A program made the position numbers and the translations under genes. The notes beneath the pieces were generated by a model. That model made no database searches. It worked only from the letters and a program-made list of their open reading frames with translations, and was not told the origin of the DNA. A stretch of 64,000 nucleotides of DNA from positions 372,001-436,000 of the forward strand of contig NZ_JAJFAY010000003.1 of NCBI RefSeq assembly GCF_021083305.1. The letters are read 5' to 3'. Shown here in pieces: positions 1 through 8,567 of this stretch. This DNA comes from Haladaptatus sp. DYF46. Its GTDB lineage: Archaea > Halobacteriota > Halobacteria > Halobacteriales > Haladaptataceae. The stretch's first letter is position 1; the number at the start of each line of letters is the position of its first letter.

Positions 1-177
1 GCAGATCAGGACGTGATGGCACGCGTCCCGTCCGACACCTATCCGGACCCGGGCGAGACGCTCGGGGTGACGGTGTCCCCGCGGGACGTGTTCCTCTTCG
101 ACTCGGACACCGGCATCGCACGCAAAACGCGGGGGCTTTCCGACGAGCGGAAACATCGACCCTCTATTTCCAGCTGA
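1..177 (+). CDS. ABC sugar transporter ATP-binding protein, C-terminal end (5' truncated by window)
   Basis: The window opens inside a reading frame that is open from base 1 to a TGA at 175-177 (58 residues). The residues SPRDVFLFDSDTG resemble the TOBE/OB-like tail of MalK/UgpC-type ATPases, where SPEDVYLFD-like text is usual. Only the tail is visible, so the nucleotide-binding motifs cannot be checked. The next gene begins 16 bp downstream on the same strand, which fits a sugar-uptake operon ending in catabolic genes. The assignment rests on a short motif plus context. Confidence 0.5.
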   Translation, partial: ADQDVMARVPSDTYPDPGETLGVTVSPRDVFLFDSDTGIARKTRGLSDERKHRPSISS

Positions 178-193
178 CCATTCCTCCCAATAA

Positions 194-1528
194 ATGTCTC
201 ATAACATGACGAACGACACGATTCACGATTCGCCGACGACCGCCCTCGACGACCCGACGTTCCACCTTGACGTCCTCGAAGACCTCGTCTATCCCGCGGA
301 GTGTGCCGGGTCGGTCCCGCTCGCGAGCGACCCGGACGACCGCTATCCCTACGCCTATCCGCGGGACATCGCCTGCATCACGAAGGCGTGGCTTCACGCC
401 GTCGAAGCGGGCGTTCGCCCCGATCGGTGTCGAAAACACGTCTTCGACGTCGCCCGGTTCTTCCTCGTCGCACAGGAGGATGACGGACGGTGGCGGCAGC
501 GATACGCGCTCGACGGCACCGACCGCGGCATCTACAAGCAGGAGGACAACGTCGGACACGGCCTCCAAATCCTCGCCAACGCCGTGTTCGCCCTCGACGC
601 GACCGACGCGCTCGAAACGACCGACGCATCGTTCCGGGAGGGCGTCGTCGAGGCGGCGGACCGCGCCGTCTCGTACGTTCACGACGACCTGTTCGACCCG
701 AACGCCCACCTCGTCGAGAGCACGACGAGCATCCACGAGGGCCGCATCGAATCCGGCTACACCCTGTGGGTCAACTGCGTGTTCGTGTCCGCCCTCCGCG
801 ACATCGAACGGGCGCTCTCGCTCCTCCCCGAGGAGTCCGAGGACGTCGAGGACCGCATCGGGGGGTTCCGGTCGCACCTCGAAGGCGGCGTGAAGCGCGC
901 CTTCACCAGTCCGGCACAGGTCCCGCGGCGGTACGCACCGTCCGGCGAACTCGACGCGCGACCCGACGTGACGCTGTTCGCTCCCTTCTACTTCGGTCTC
1001 GGCGACCTCTTCGGGGAGTCGGTTCACGAGGCGGCGAACAGGAGCGCGACGGCGCTCGAAGACCCCGAAATCGGAGGCATCCAGCGATTCATGGGGTTCT
1101 ACCGTGATTTCGACGTGCACCAGCACGGCGGCAACGGGCCGTGGTTGCAGTACACCGCGTGGCACGCCCAGTACCGGTTCGCGAACGGCGAAACCGACCG
1201 CGGCAACGACGTTCTCGAAACGATCGCACGCCACGCGGACGAGGAGGGTCACATCCCGGAACACCTCACGACCCGACGGCGGTTCGAGGCGTTCATGGAG
1301 AACGAGTGGGATACCGGACTCGACTTCGAGAAGGAGTTCGACGAGGACGTCCTGCGCGACGTCTCCTTCGACTTTATCGCCGAGGAACTCGGCCACATGC
1401 GGGAGGCCTACCGCGATCTCGAAGCGCAGACGAAGGACCGCGAGGTGGTTCGGTTCGCCATGCCGCTCGCGTGGTGTCACGCCGAGTATCTAACCGCACT
1501 GTTAACACGGGGCGCGTACGAACCGTAA
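194..1528 (+). CDS. Glycoside hydrolase family 15-like protein (glucoamylase-like)
   Basis: A 444-residue acidic protein with the alpha/alpha-barrel look of GH15 enzymes, which remove glucose from the ends of alpha-glucans or act on related glucosides by inversion. YPYAYPRDI near residue 50, YKQEDNVGHGL near 115 and GHIPEHL near 355 match GH15-type conserved blocks; the Glu residues in QED and IPEH are candidate general acid and base. No signal peptide is present, so it should act in the cytoplasm on imported oligosaccharides. ATG 194 and ATG 206 are both possible starts. It lies 16 bp after the transporter ATPase and 20 bp before the kinase. The substrate is not determinable from sequence. 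Confidence 0.75.
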   Translation: MSHNMTNDTIHDSPTTALDDPTFHLDVLEDLVYPAECAGSVPLASDPDDRYPYAYPRDIACITKAWLHAVEAGVRPDRCRKHVFDVARFFLVAQEDDGRWRQRYALDGTDRGIYKQEDNVGHGLQILANAVFALDATDALETTDASFREGVVEAADRAVSYVHDDLFDPNAHLVESTTSIHEGRIESGYTLWVNCVFVSALRDIERALSLLPEESEDVEDRIGGFRSHLEGGVKRAFTSPAQVPRRYAPSGELDARPDVTLFAPFYFGLGDLFGESVHEAANRSATALEDPEIGGIQRFMGFYRDFDVHQHGGNGPWLQYTAWHAQYRFANGETDRGNDVLETIARHADEEGHIPEHLTTRRRFEAFMENEWDTGLDFEKEFDEDVLRDVSFDFIAEELGHMREAYRDLEAQTKDREVVRFAMPLAWCHAEYLTALLTRGAYEP

Positions 1529-1548
1529 GGAAACCCACGTGAAAACCG

Positions 1549-2886
1549 ATGACTCACGACCACACCACCCCACCGTCGCCGAGAACCGTCGCACTCGACT
1601 GCCTGCATTCGGGTATCGACGCCGCACAGCCGCGAGAAGTCGTCCGTCGAACCCTCTCCCGTGACGGGTCGACGCTCACCGTCGCGGACGAGACGTTCGA
1701 CCTCGATGACTTCTCGCGCGTCGTCGTCCTCGGCGGGGGGAACGCCGCCGGGGAGATGGCGGCCAGCCTCGAATCCGTCCTCGGCGACCACCTGACCGAC
1801 GGCATCGTCGTGACGGACACGCCCGCCGAAACGACGCGAATCGAGGTTCGAAAGGGCGACCATCCGCTGCCGACCGAACGCAACCGGGACGCCGCGAGGG
1901 ATATCCTCGATGCCGCCCGCGACGCCGACGAAGGGACGTTCGTCCTCGCGCCGATTTCCGGCGGCGGCAGTGCGCTCCTCTCCGCTCCCGCCGACGGTAT
2001 CTCGCTCGATTCGTTTCGGACGGTCACGGACGGCCTGCTCCGCTCCGGTGCCGACATCCACGACATCAACACCGTCCGTCGCGCGCTGTCGAGCGTGAAG
2101 GACGGAGGCCTCGCCCGCGCCGCCGCCCCCGCCCGCGTCGTCGGATTGGTCGTGAGCGACGTCATCGGCGACGACCCGTCGGTGGTCGCCAGCGGGCCGA
2201 CGTATCCGGGTCAGGCGACGCCGGAGGACGCCCACGCTATTCTCCACGATTTCCTCGACGCGGTTCCCGAGGACATCGAAACGGCGCTCGACGGGCGGGA
2301 AACGCCCGCTACCGAAAACGAGGACTTCGACGCCTTCGAGCGCGTGACGAACCACGTCATCGCGGACAACTGGACCGCGCTCGACGCGGCGGCGAACAGA
2401 GCGCGCGAACACGGCTATTCGCCGCTCGTCCTGTCGTCCCGTATCGGCGGCGAGGCGTCGGACGTCGGCCGCACGCACGCCGCAATCGGCGTCGAATGTC
2501 TCGCGACCGGCAATCCGATCGACCCGCCCGCGGTTCTCCTTTCGGGAGGCGAAACGACCGTCACCGTGGACGGCGACGGCGTCGGCGGACCGAATCAGGA
2601 GTTCGCCCTCGCCGCGACGCGGGAGATCGACCGCCCCGGAATCGTCGTCGCGAGCATCGACACCGACGGTTTGGACGGGAGCACGGACGCCGCTGGCGCA
2701 GTGGTGGACCACGAGACGGTTCCACGCGAGGAGCAGGCGGCCGCACGCACGGCCTTGCGAAACCACGACGCGTACCCGTTCCTCGGCGACAGGGACGCGC
2801 TCGTCGAAACCGGCGAGACGGGAACCAACGTCAACGATTTGCGGGCCGTCGTCGTCGGGCGAGCGGACGAATCTGAACGTACATGA
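1549..2886 (+). CDS. Glycerate 2-kinase (DUF4147/MOFRL family)
   Basis: A 445-residue protein that should phosphorylate D-glycerate to 2-phosphoglycerate, feeding lower glycolysis. The N-terminal domain shows GGGNAAGEMAA near residue 64, GDHPLPTERN near 103 and the PISGGGSALLSAP loop near 132, all characteristic of the family. The C-terminal MOFRL domain carries LLSGGETTVTV and GGPNQEFALAA near 330-350 and IDTDGLDGSTDAAGA near 368. The length is normal. Its stop overlaps the next start by 4 bp, which implies translational coupling. With the dehydrogenase two genes on, it suggests a hydroxypyruvate to glycerate to 2-phosphoglycerate route. Confidence 0.88.
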   Translation: MTHDHTTPPSPRTVALDCLHSGIDAAQPREVVRRTLSRDGSTLTVADETFDLDDFSRVVVLGGGNAAGEMAASLESVLGDHLTDGIVVTDTPAETTRIEVRKGDHPLPTERNRDAARDILDAARDADEGTFVLAPISGGGSALLSAPADGISLDSFRTVTDGLLRSGADIHDINTVRRALSSVKDGGLARAAAPARVVGLVVSDVIGDDPSVVASGPTYPGQATPEDAHAILHDFLDAVPEDIETALDGRETPATENEDFDAFERVTNHVIADNWTALDAAANRAREHGYSPLVLSSRIGGEASDVGRTHAAIGVECLATGNPIDPPAVLLSGGETTVTVDGDGVGGPNQEFALAATREIDRPGIVVASIDTDGLDGSTDAAGAVVDHETVPREEQAAARTALRNHDAYPFLGDRDALVETGETGTNVNDLRAVVVGRADESERT

Positions 2887-3680
2887 CGCACAAATACGGA
2901 CTCAACCAAGCCGGATTTCCGACGTCGGATATCGAAACGACGTGTGAACTCCTCGCCGACGCCGGGTACGACGGCGTCGAACCGAACTATCAAGCCGACG
3001 GATTGTTGACGACGACGGACGGACGCAAGCGGGTTCGGCGGGCCGCCGTCGAACACGGACTCGACGTTCCCGCCGTTTCGACAACGCTCCACTGGGAGTA
3101 TCCGCTGTCGAGCGCCGACGAGGAGCGACGGCAACAGGGTATCGACGTCGCGCAGGAGATGGTGGACGCCGCGGCGACGCTCGACGCCGACGAGATACTC
3201 GTCGTCCCGGCAGTCATCGCTCCCGGCGCGGACTACGACACCGACTACGACCGCGCGATCGAATCGGTGCGCGAAATCGCCGGCTACGCAGCGGACGCGG
3301 ACGTCGGCGTCGGAATCGAGAACGTCCAGAACGACTTCCTCTACTCGCCGCGCGAGTTCCTCGAATTCCTCGACGCCGTCGAATCGGCGGGTCCGGTCTC
3401 CGCCTACTTCGACGTCGGTAACGGCTTCCGTTGGGGCTTGCCCGACCGCTGGATTCGGGAACTCGGCGACCGAATTTCGAAGGTTCACGTCAAGGATTGG
3501 CTGACGGACGCCCACCGGCCGACGTACCCGCTTCAGGGGGACATCGACTGGGAGAGCGTTGTCGCTGCGCTCTCCGACATCGGTTACGACGGGTGGATTT
3601 CCGCCGAAATTCCGGCGTACAACGCCGAACCGCACCGGATGCCGCCCGACGTGCTCGAAACGATGCGGTACCTGTTCTAA
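2883..3680 (+). CDS. Sugar phosphate isomerase/epimerase family protein (TIM barrel)
   Basis: A 265-residue AP-endonuclease-family-2 TIM barrel of the type found in hydroxypyruvate isomerases, ketose 3-epimerases and inosose enzymes. Likely metal ligands are Glu in GIENVQN (about residue 143), Asp in YFDVGN (about 178), His in KVHVKDW (about 202) and Glu in ISAEIPAY (about 240). The ATG overlaps the kinase stop (ATGA). Given a reductase and a glycerate kinase next door, hydroxypyruvate isomerase or a keto-sugar epimerase are both reasonable. The exact substrate is inference. Confidence 0.75.
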   Translation: MTHKYGLNQAGFPTSDIETTCELLADAGYDGVEPNYQADGLLTTTDGRKRVRRAAVEHGLDVPAVSTTLHWEYPLSSADEERRQQGIDVAQEMVDAAATLDADEILVVPAVIAPGADYDTDYDRAIESVREIAGYAADADVGVGIENVQNDFLYSPREFLEFLDAVESAGPVSAYFDVGNGFRWGLPDRWIRELGDRISKVHVKDWLTDAHRPTYPLQGDIDWESVVAALSDIGYDGWISAEIPAYNAEPHRMPPDVLETMRYLF

Positions 3681-3707
3681 TCGGACAACTGACATTTGGG
3701 ATCAATC

Positions 3708-4727
3708 ATGACACGCACGATCGTCGTAGACCCGCTGTTCGAAGACGTGTGGCCGCTCGCCGCGGACCACCTGCACCGACTCTGGACCGAAGACGGCACG
3801 GCCGTTGAGTTCGTTCGACTGCCCGAAACGAGGGGGACGACCCTGAACGAGGCCGTTTCCTCGCCCGAATCAGTCGAGGAACTCGTCTCGCTCGGCGTTC
3901 GTGCTTCCGTCTCCGACCTCGGGGAATTCACGAACCTGAAAGAGGCGTTCGTGATGACCGACTTCATGTACGGCGTGGACGAGGAGCTAGCCGACTCCCT
4001 CCGCGACCGCGGCGTGACGGTCCACGACCACACGAACGAGGGGTTCTGGAGCGAATCGGTGTCCGAGTTCGGCATCGGACTGACCATCGACGCGCTTCGC
4101 CGGATTCCGCAGAAACACGTCGCGATGACCGAGTCACACGATCCGTGGGACCTCGACCAACTGGACAACGAGGTGCCCGGCGCGCGCGGCCACCAGTTCG
4201 CGGACGACCCGAACTTCGTGAGCGGGACCGTCGCACGGAAGCGCGTTCGCGTCGCCGGAATCGGCAACATCGGCAGTCGCTACGCCGCGACGGCGAACCA
4301 TCTCGGTGCCGACGTGGCCGCCTACGACCCGTTCGCCGACGAACCCTGCTTCCACAGCACGGGCACGCGGCAGGTGTACAGCATGGAGGAACTGGTGAGC
4401 GACGCCGATATCTTCGCCCCGACGATTCCACTGACTCCAGCGACGGAAGGTGTCGTGACGGCCGACCACATCAATGCGCTCCCGAAGGGGTCGATACTCG
4501 TCCTCGTCACGCGGGCCGGAATCTGCGACATGGACGCCGTTCGGGAACGGGTACTCGCCGACGAAATCGTCCTCGCTGCGGACGTGTGGGACGAGGAACC
4601 GCTCCCCCTCGACGACCCGCTCCTCGGGCGTCACAACGTCGTCCACACCCCGCACATCGCGGGCCGGACGCGGGACGCGAACGAACGGTGGGCCGAACAC
4701 CTCGCCGCGCACTTCGGTTCGTGCTGA
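3708..4727 (+). CDS. D-2-hydroxyacid dehydrogenase (NAD-binding)
   Basis: A 339-residue member of the D-isomer-specific 2-hydroxyacid dehydrogenases, which interconvert 2-keto and D-2-hydroxy acids such as hydroxypyruvate/glyoxylate and glycerate/glycolate. The Rossmann motif GIGNIGSRYA lies near residue 184. The catalytic set is visible as Arg in VTRAGICDMDAV, Glu in DVWDEEPLPLDDP and His in HTPHIAGRT. ATG 3708 is preferred; an in-frame TTG at 3696 would add four residues. It lies 27 bp after the TIM-barrel gene. A hydroxypyruvate reductase role is an inference from the adjacent glycerate kinase. Confidence 0.82.
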   Translation: MTRTIVVDPLFEDVWPLAADHLHRLWTEDGTAVEFVRLPETRGTTLNEAVSSPESVEELVSLGVRASVSDLGEFTNLKEAFVMTDFMYGVDEELADSLRDRGVTVHDHTNEGFWSESVSEFGIGLTIDALRRIPQKHVAMTESHDPWDLDQLDNEVPGARGHQFADDPNFVSGTVARKRVRVAGIGNIGSRYAATANHLGADVAAYDPFADEPCFHSTGTRQVYSMEELVSDADIFAPTIPLTPATEGVVTADHINALPKGSILVLVTRAGICDMDAVRERVLADEIVLAADVWDEEPLPLDDPLLGRHNVVHTPHIAGRTRDANERWAEHLAAHFGSC

Positions 4728-4803
4728 CCGTCACTCGTCCGACGCCGCACCGCACTCCGAACGAAGCCGAATCATTTCAGTCCCTCCGACGAAATCACAA
4801 CCC

Positions 4804-5982
4804 ATGACCACGCTGAACTATCGCGACCCCCGACTGCTTCGACGCGAGATACTCCGCGTCCTGAACTTCTACTACCCCGACTGCATCGACACCCGCTACG
4901 GCGGGTACGTCGCCCAGTTGGACGAACGCGACGGCTTCGTCTACGACGGCCGGACGAAACACCTCGTCGCCACGGCGCGGGCCGTCCACAACTTCAGCGT
5001 CGGCGCGCTCATCGACGGCCCCGTCTGGTGTCGGACGGCCGCAGAACACGGCCTGTCGTTCCTCTCGAACCACCAGTGGGACGCCGAGAACGGCGGTTAC
5101 GACTGGATACTCGACGGTCGGGACGCCGCGGACGACACGAGATTCTGTTACGGCCACGCGTTCGTCGTGCTCGCCAGCGCACGGGCGCTCGAAGCGGGGA
5201 TTCCGGGCGCGGGGGCGGAGCTCGAACGCGCCGTCGAAACCCTCGACCGGCACTTCTTGGAACCGGACCACGGAGTGTACGCCGACCGTGCCGACGGCGA
5301 GTGGGAGGAGGTCGCCCCGTACCGCGGCCTGAACGCGAACATGCACACCTGCGAGGCGATGCTCGTCGCGCACGACGTGACCGGGGACGACCGCTACCTC
5401 GACCGTGCGTACGGTATCGCCGACTGCATCGCCCGCGACCTCACGGCGGAGACGGACGGCCGACTGTGGGAGCATTACGACGCCGACTGGACGCACGACA
5501 TGGGATACAACGAGGACCAACCGAACCACCAGTTCCGCCCGTGGGGCTACCAACCGGGCCACCATCTGGAGTGGTCGAAACTCCTCTCGCTCCTCGCCGA
5601 ATACCGCGACGACTCGTGGCTCGAATCCACCGCCCGCGACCTGTTCGACTGGGCGGTCGAAACCGGATGGGACGAGAAACACGGCGGCTTTTACTACACC
5701 GTGGACGAGGACGGTGCGCCCGTCGTCGCGGACAAGTATGGTTGGGCGGTAACCGAGGGAATCGGGGCGGCGGCGCTCCTCGGGCGGGATGACGAGGCGT
5801 ATCTGGACTGGTACGACCGTCTGTGGGAGTACGGGGAATCGAACTTCGTCAACCCGCGACACGGGAATTGGTTCGAACGACTGTCCCCGACGAACGACCG
5901 CGACGACCCGAACCGCGGGACGGCGGTCGAACCGGGCTACCATCCCATCAGCAACGCGTTCATTGCGATGGACGCGTTTTGA
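4804..5982 (+). CDS. AGE-family isomerase/epimerase (N-acylglucosamine 2-epimerase-like)
   Basis: A 392-residue (alpha/alpha)6-barrel protein of the AGE superfamily, which includes N-acylglucosamine 2-epimerases, mannose isomerases and cellobiose 2-epimerases. The diagnostic block WGYQPGHHLEWSKLL is near residue 245, and RGLNANMHTCEAML near 177 gives a further conserved His. The frame is open far upstream, but ATG 4804 is the start that matches the family N terminus and leaves a 76-bp gap. It is the last gene of the co-directional carbohydrate cluster. Mannose/fructose interconversion or disaccharide epimerisation are the likely options; sequence alone does not separate them. Confidence 0.82.
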   Translation: MTTLNYRDPRLLRREILRVLNFYYPDCIDTRYGGYVAQLDERDGFVYDGRTKHLVATARAVHNFSVGALIDGPVWCRTAAEHGLSFLSNHQWDAENGGYDWILDGRDAADDTRFCYGHAFVVLASARALEAGIPGAGAELERAVETLDRHFLEPDHGVYADRADGEWEEVAPYRGLNANMHTCEAMLVAHDVTGDDRYLDRAYGIADCIARDLTAETDGRLWEHYDADWTHDMGYNEDQPNHQFRPWGYQPGHHLEWSKLLSLLAEYRDDSWLESTARDLFDWAVETGWDEKHGGFYYTVDEDGAPVVADKYGWAVTEGIGAAALLGRDDEAYLDWYDRLWEYGESNFVNPRHGNWFERLSPTNDRDDPNRGTAVEPGYHPISNAFIAMDAF

Positions 5983-6052
5983 GTTGGTTTAACGCCGCTC
6001 CGCCCTTCCACTCGCGGGTGGATTTATTCCCTTCGGTGGCTAGTGGGTGTGT

Positions 6053-6304
6053 ATGCGTTCCATTCGCCTTACACGCGCATTGAGTCGTGCCCGTCACGCC
6101 GCCATCGGTGCCGCCATCGGCGGTGCAATCGGTGGATTCATCAGTCGAAACGCGGCGAGTACCGGCGGTGCAATCGGTGCACTGATCGGTGCGACGGTCG
6201 GTGAAACGCGAGTATCCGCCCGTTCACGAATCGACCAAGTGAGAGAACAGAGTCAGAAAGTCAAAGAACAAGGGCAGAAAGGCGTCGACCGGGTTCAACA
6301 GTAA
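6053..6304 (+). CDS. Small glycine-zipper protein
   Basis: An 83-residue protein (85 if GTG 6047 is used). Residues 15-55 are Gly/Ala-rich with repeated GAAIGGAIGG and GGAIGALIGA spacing, a glycine zipper that normally forms packed transmembrane helices. The tail RIDQVREQSQKVKEQGQKG is charged and helical. No enzymatic motif is present. A TATA-like GATTTATT lies at 6021-6028. Membrane association is expected; the function is unknown. Confidence 0.6.
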   Translation: MRSIRLTRALSRARHAAIGAAIGGAIGGFISRNAASTGGAIGALIGATVGETRVSARSRIDQVREQSQKVKEQGQKGVDRVQQ

Positions 6305-6363
6305 CCGTCGTCGGTTCGAGGCCGGTCCCAAACGATTTCTATCGAACGTCCCAATCGTCGGGT

Positions 6364-6864
6364 ATGGATGACGAGAGTTCCCTCTCCACCGATGAGTTCG
6401 CGGAGTACTGTGAGACGCAGGCGGGCCTCCTCTCCGGACACGTCGAGACCATGGCGTCGGAGGCCGACGAGTTGTTGGAAGAGGTGGACGAGGGAATCGC
6501 GGCGGTCCGGTCCCGTCTCGAAGACAACGGTTCGGGGACCGTCGATGGCGACGACCCGGAAACGGACGACGGACTCGACTCGAAAGCGGACGAAGCAGAC
6601 GTCGCGGCGGTGACGGAACTGGAGGAGGACCTCGCGGAGACACGAGCGGTCATCGAGGCCAAACGCGCACGGATGGTCGCATTTCGGGAGTTGGCCGACG
6701 CATACCTCTCGCTCGCCGAGGAACTCCGCTCGGACGTGGACGACGGCCGGGAAGCCATGGAACGCATCGTTCGGTTCGAGGCCGACCACGACGCGCCGAC
6801 CTACTTCGACGACCGACTGACGGTGTATGAGGCTGCCACGTCCGATAACACGGAGAGGGAATAG
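6364..6864 (+). CDS. Hypothetical acidic coiled-coil protein
   Basis: A 166-residue very acidic protein that looks helical throughout, with heptad-like stretches such as EADELLEEVDEGIAAV and TELEEDLAETRAVIEAKRARM. There are no Cys residues beyond one near the N terminus, no membrane segment and no recognisable domain. The start ATG 6364 directly follows a GGGT stretch. I do not recognise the family. Coding is supported by the codon pattern and acidic composition. A T-rich tract follows the stop. Confidence 0.6.
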   Translation: MDDESSLSTDEFAEYCETQAGLLSGHVETMASEADELLEEVDEGIAAVRSRLEDNGSGTVDGDDPETDDGLDSKADEADVAAVTELEEDLAETRAVIEAKRARMVAFRELADAYLSLAEELRSDVDDGREAMERIVRFEADHDAPTYFDDRLTVYEAATSDNTERE

Positions 6865-6870
6865 TTTCGC

Positions 6871-6886
6871 CTCCCTTTTTCTTTCA
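6871..6886 (+). terminator. T-rich putative transcription terminator
   Basis: CTCCC followed by five T residues and CTTTC begins 7 bases after the stop of the coiled-coil gene. Archaeal termination commonly uses such U-rich stretches. No stable hairpin precedes it. Confidence 0.35.
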
Positions 6887-7116
6887 CTCATCGGTGTTTT
6901 GAACACGACTTTCCGAACCACGCCGTCCCGCTTTCTATTACGTGTCGAGACCCGGTTCGGGGTTGACCACGCTGGTGGCGTCGAAAACCGTCGGCAGGAT
7001 TCAGAAAAATACGAACGGGTTCCGTTGAAACCCTGAATCACGTGCGATCGCGTAATTTTTCGTGTTTTTCCGCACCCGAACACTAATAGTCCAAATTATC
7101 TACAAGATCATCTAAC

Positions 7117-7124
7117 TATAAATA
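7117..7124 (+). promoter_or_regulatory. TATA box candidate of the transducer gene
   Basis: TATAAATA lies 92 bp before ATG 7216. A second AT-rich element (CTTATATG near 7144-7151) would place the transcription start just before the 18-bp palindrome. Which one is used cannot be told from sequence. Confidence 0.45.
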
Positions 7125-7165
7125 GGGTGATTCCGAAGCGACTTCTTATATGAGATGGTGTCATC

Positions 7166-7183
7166 TGAAATACCGGTATTTCA
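7166..7183. promoter_or_regulatory. Perfect 18-bp palindrome (operator candidate) before the transducer gene
   Basis: TGAAATACCGGTATTTCA is its own reverse complement over all 18 bases. It ends 32 bp before the ATG. A second, weaker inverted repeat (GACCA-N5-TGGTC, 7187-7201) follows. The position downstream of the TATA-like box fits a binding site for a dimeric regulator at or near the transcription start. Confidence 0.5.
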
Positions 7184-7906
7184 AATGACCAATATCTGGT
7201 CTCAAAAAAAAGTCTATGCTAGATAACATTACAATCAAATGGTTTGATTTACGGGCCAAGATGGTATTCGCATTCGTCCTCGTCGCGACGTTGGTCGCCG
7301 TGACGGGTGCGGTCGGGTACGTGTCGGTGACGTCCATCGATAACGAGACCCATCTGGTCGAGGAAGACGGACGGAAAATGGACGCCTCGGCGGAGATGAT
7401 AATCGCGATTAAACAACAACAGACGGCGGTCCGGGACGCTCAGCTCGGAAAATCGGGAGCCCAAGCAGCGTTCACGGAAGGGAACGACTACTTCGATATT
7501 CAAGCGAGTACGTTGGAAACGACCGACCTGAGCGCTCAACAGCAAAAACGGTTCACCACGATTCGATCCCAACAGAGCGAGTACAACGACCTCGGACAGG
7601 AGTTCTTCGAAGCGAAGGCGGCCGGAAACGAGGACCTCGCAGAACGGACGGTCACGCAGATGAATCAGTTGGAAGCGGGGATGGAGGAGAACGCCCACTC
7701 GTTCGAACAAGCGGCCCAGGACGATATGGAGGGTCAAGTGGCTCTCGCCGATAGAACCGCACGGGAGAGCCATCTCGCGATTCTCGCCCTGACCGTCGTC
7801 GCGTTCATCGCGGCGATCGCGATCGGCCTGTTCGTCGCCAGACGTATCATGTCGCCCGTCGACCAACTGTCCCAAGCGGCCGCCGCCGCGAGCGAGGGTG
7901 ATCTCG

Positions 7907-7914
7907 ACACACAC
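7907..7914 (+). repeat. (AC)4 dinucleotide run at the frameshift
   Basis: Four AC units followed by a C run (7914-7917) sit exactly where the transducer reading frame breaks. Three AC units would give the in-frame residues [14 protein letters not shown] one-base deletion in the C run or elsewhere nearby is the alternative. Confidence 0.6.
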
Positions 7915-8027
7915 CCCTCGACGACCACGTCGAAAACGACGAACTCGGTCGGATGGTCACCGCCTTCAAGGACATGCAACGGAATTTGCGCGGCGTTTTC
8001 GGCGAACTCGATACGGTCAGTCGGAAT

Positions 8028-8567
8028 CTGAACGCGGGGAAACTGGATCAGGACATCGATATCGATTACCCCGGAGCCTACGGGGAAATCATGGAGAACA
8101 TGGATGCCGGGAACGACCAACTCTCACGAAGTTTCCGAGAGATACGAACCGCGAGCGATTCCCTCCGGGATGGCCACCTCGATCGGCGCATCGAGACGGA
8201 ACAACCCGGACAGTACGGTGACGTTCTGAACGGTCTCGAAGCCGGAATGACGCAACTGTCGGAGAGTTTCGCCCAAGTTTCGTCAGCGAGTGCAGGGTTG
8301 AAAGCGGGACGACTCGATCAGGACATCGACGTGAATCAACCCGGTCAGTACGGGGAGACGCTGGAGGATATCGCGGACGGAACCGACCAGCTTTCGAAGA
8401 GCTTTGCGCAGATCGCGACCGCGAGCGACGGGTTGAAGGCGGGTCTGCTCGACCAACGAATCGAGACCGAGTATCCCGGTGAGTACGGCGACGTGATGGA
8501 CGACCTCAAGGACGGTATCACGCAGCTCGGCGATAGCATCGAAGCCGTCCAGGAGATCGCGGACGAA
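8028..8567 (+). repeat. Four tandem 45-residue HAMP-like repeats within the transducer
   Basis: Units begin at 8028, 8163, 8298 and 8433, each 135 bp. Each reads approximately L-x-A/D-G-x-LDxxI, then a Y-G motif (PGxYG), then a helix such as QLSxSFxxxxxAS. This is the poly-HAMP arrangement known from haloarchaeal transducers, relaying signal from the membrane to the methylation helices. Confidence 0.75.

Larger units (their letters stand above)
6865..7215. other. Non-coding region upstream of the transducer gene
   Basis: A 351-bp gap without a convincing ORF. It begins with a pyrimidine/T-rich tract and becomes AT-rich after about 7050. It holds a good TATA-like box (TATAAATA, 7117-7124), a second AT-rich box near 7145-7151, and the palindromes listed separately. 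Confidence 0.6.

Noticed and set aside
164..1480. 438-codon open frame antisense to the GH15 gene
   Set aside because: High-GC shadow frame: Arg/Val-rich product with no family resemblance, fully antisense to a well-supported gene. Similar long frames at 12731-14746 (+) and 30555-32732 (+) were rejected for the same reason.
4474..5982. Extended AGE-family protein beginning at 4474
   Set aside because: The extension overlaps the dehydrogenase gene in another frame and is Arg/Ser/Thr-rich; ATG 4804 gives the family N terminus.
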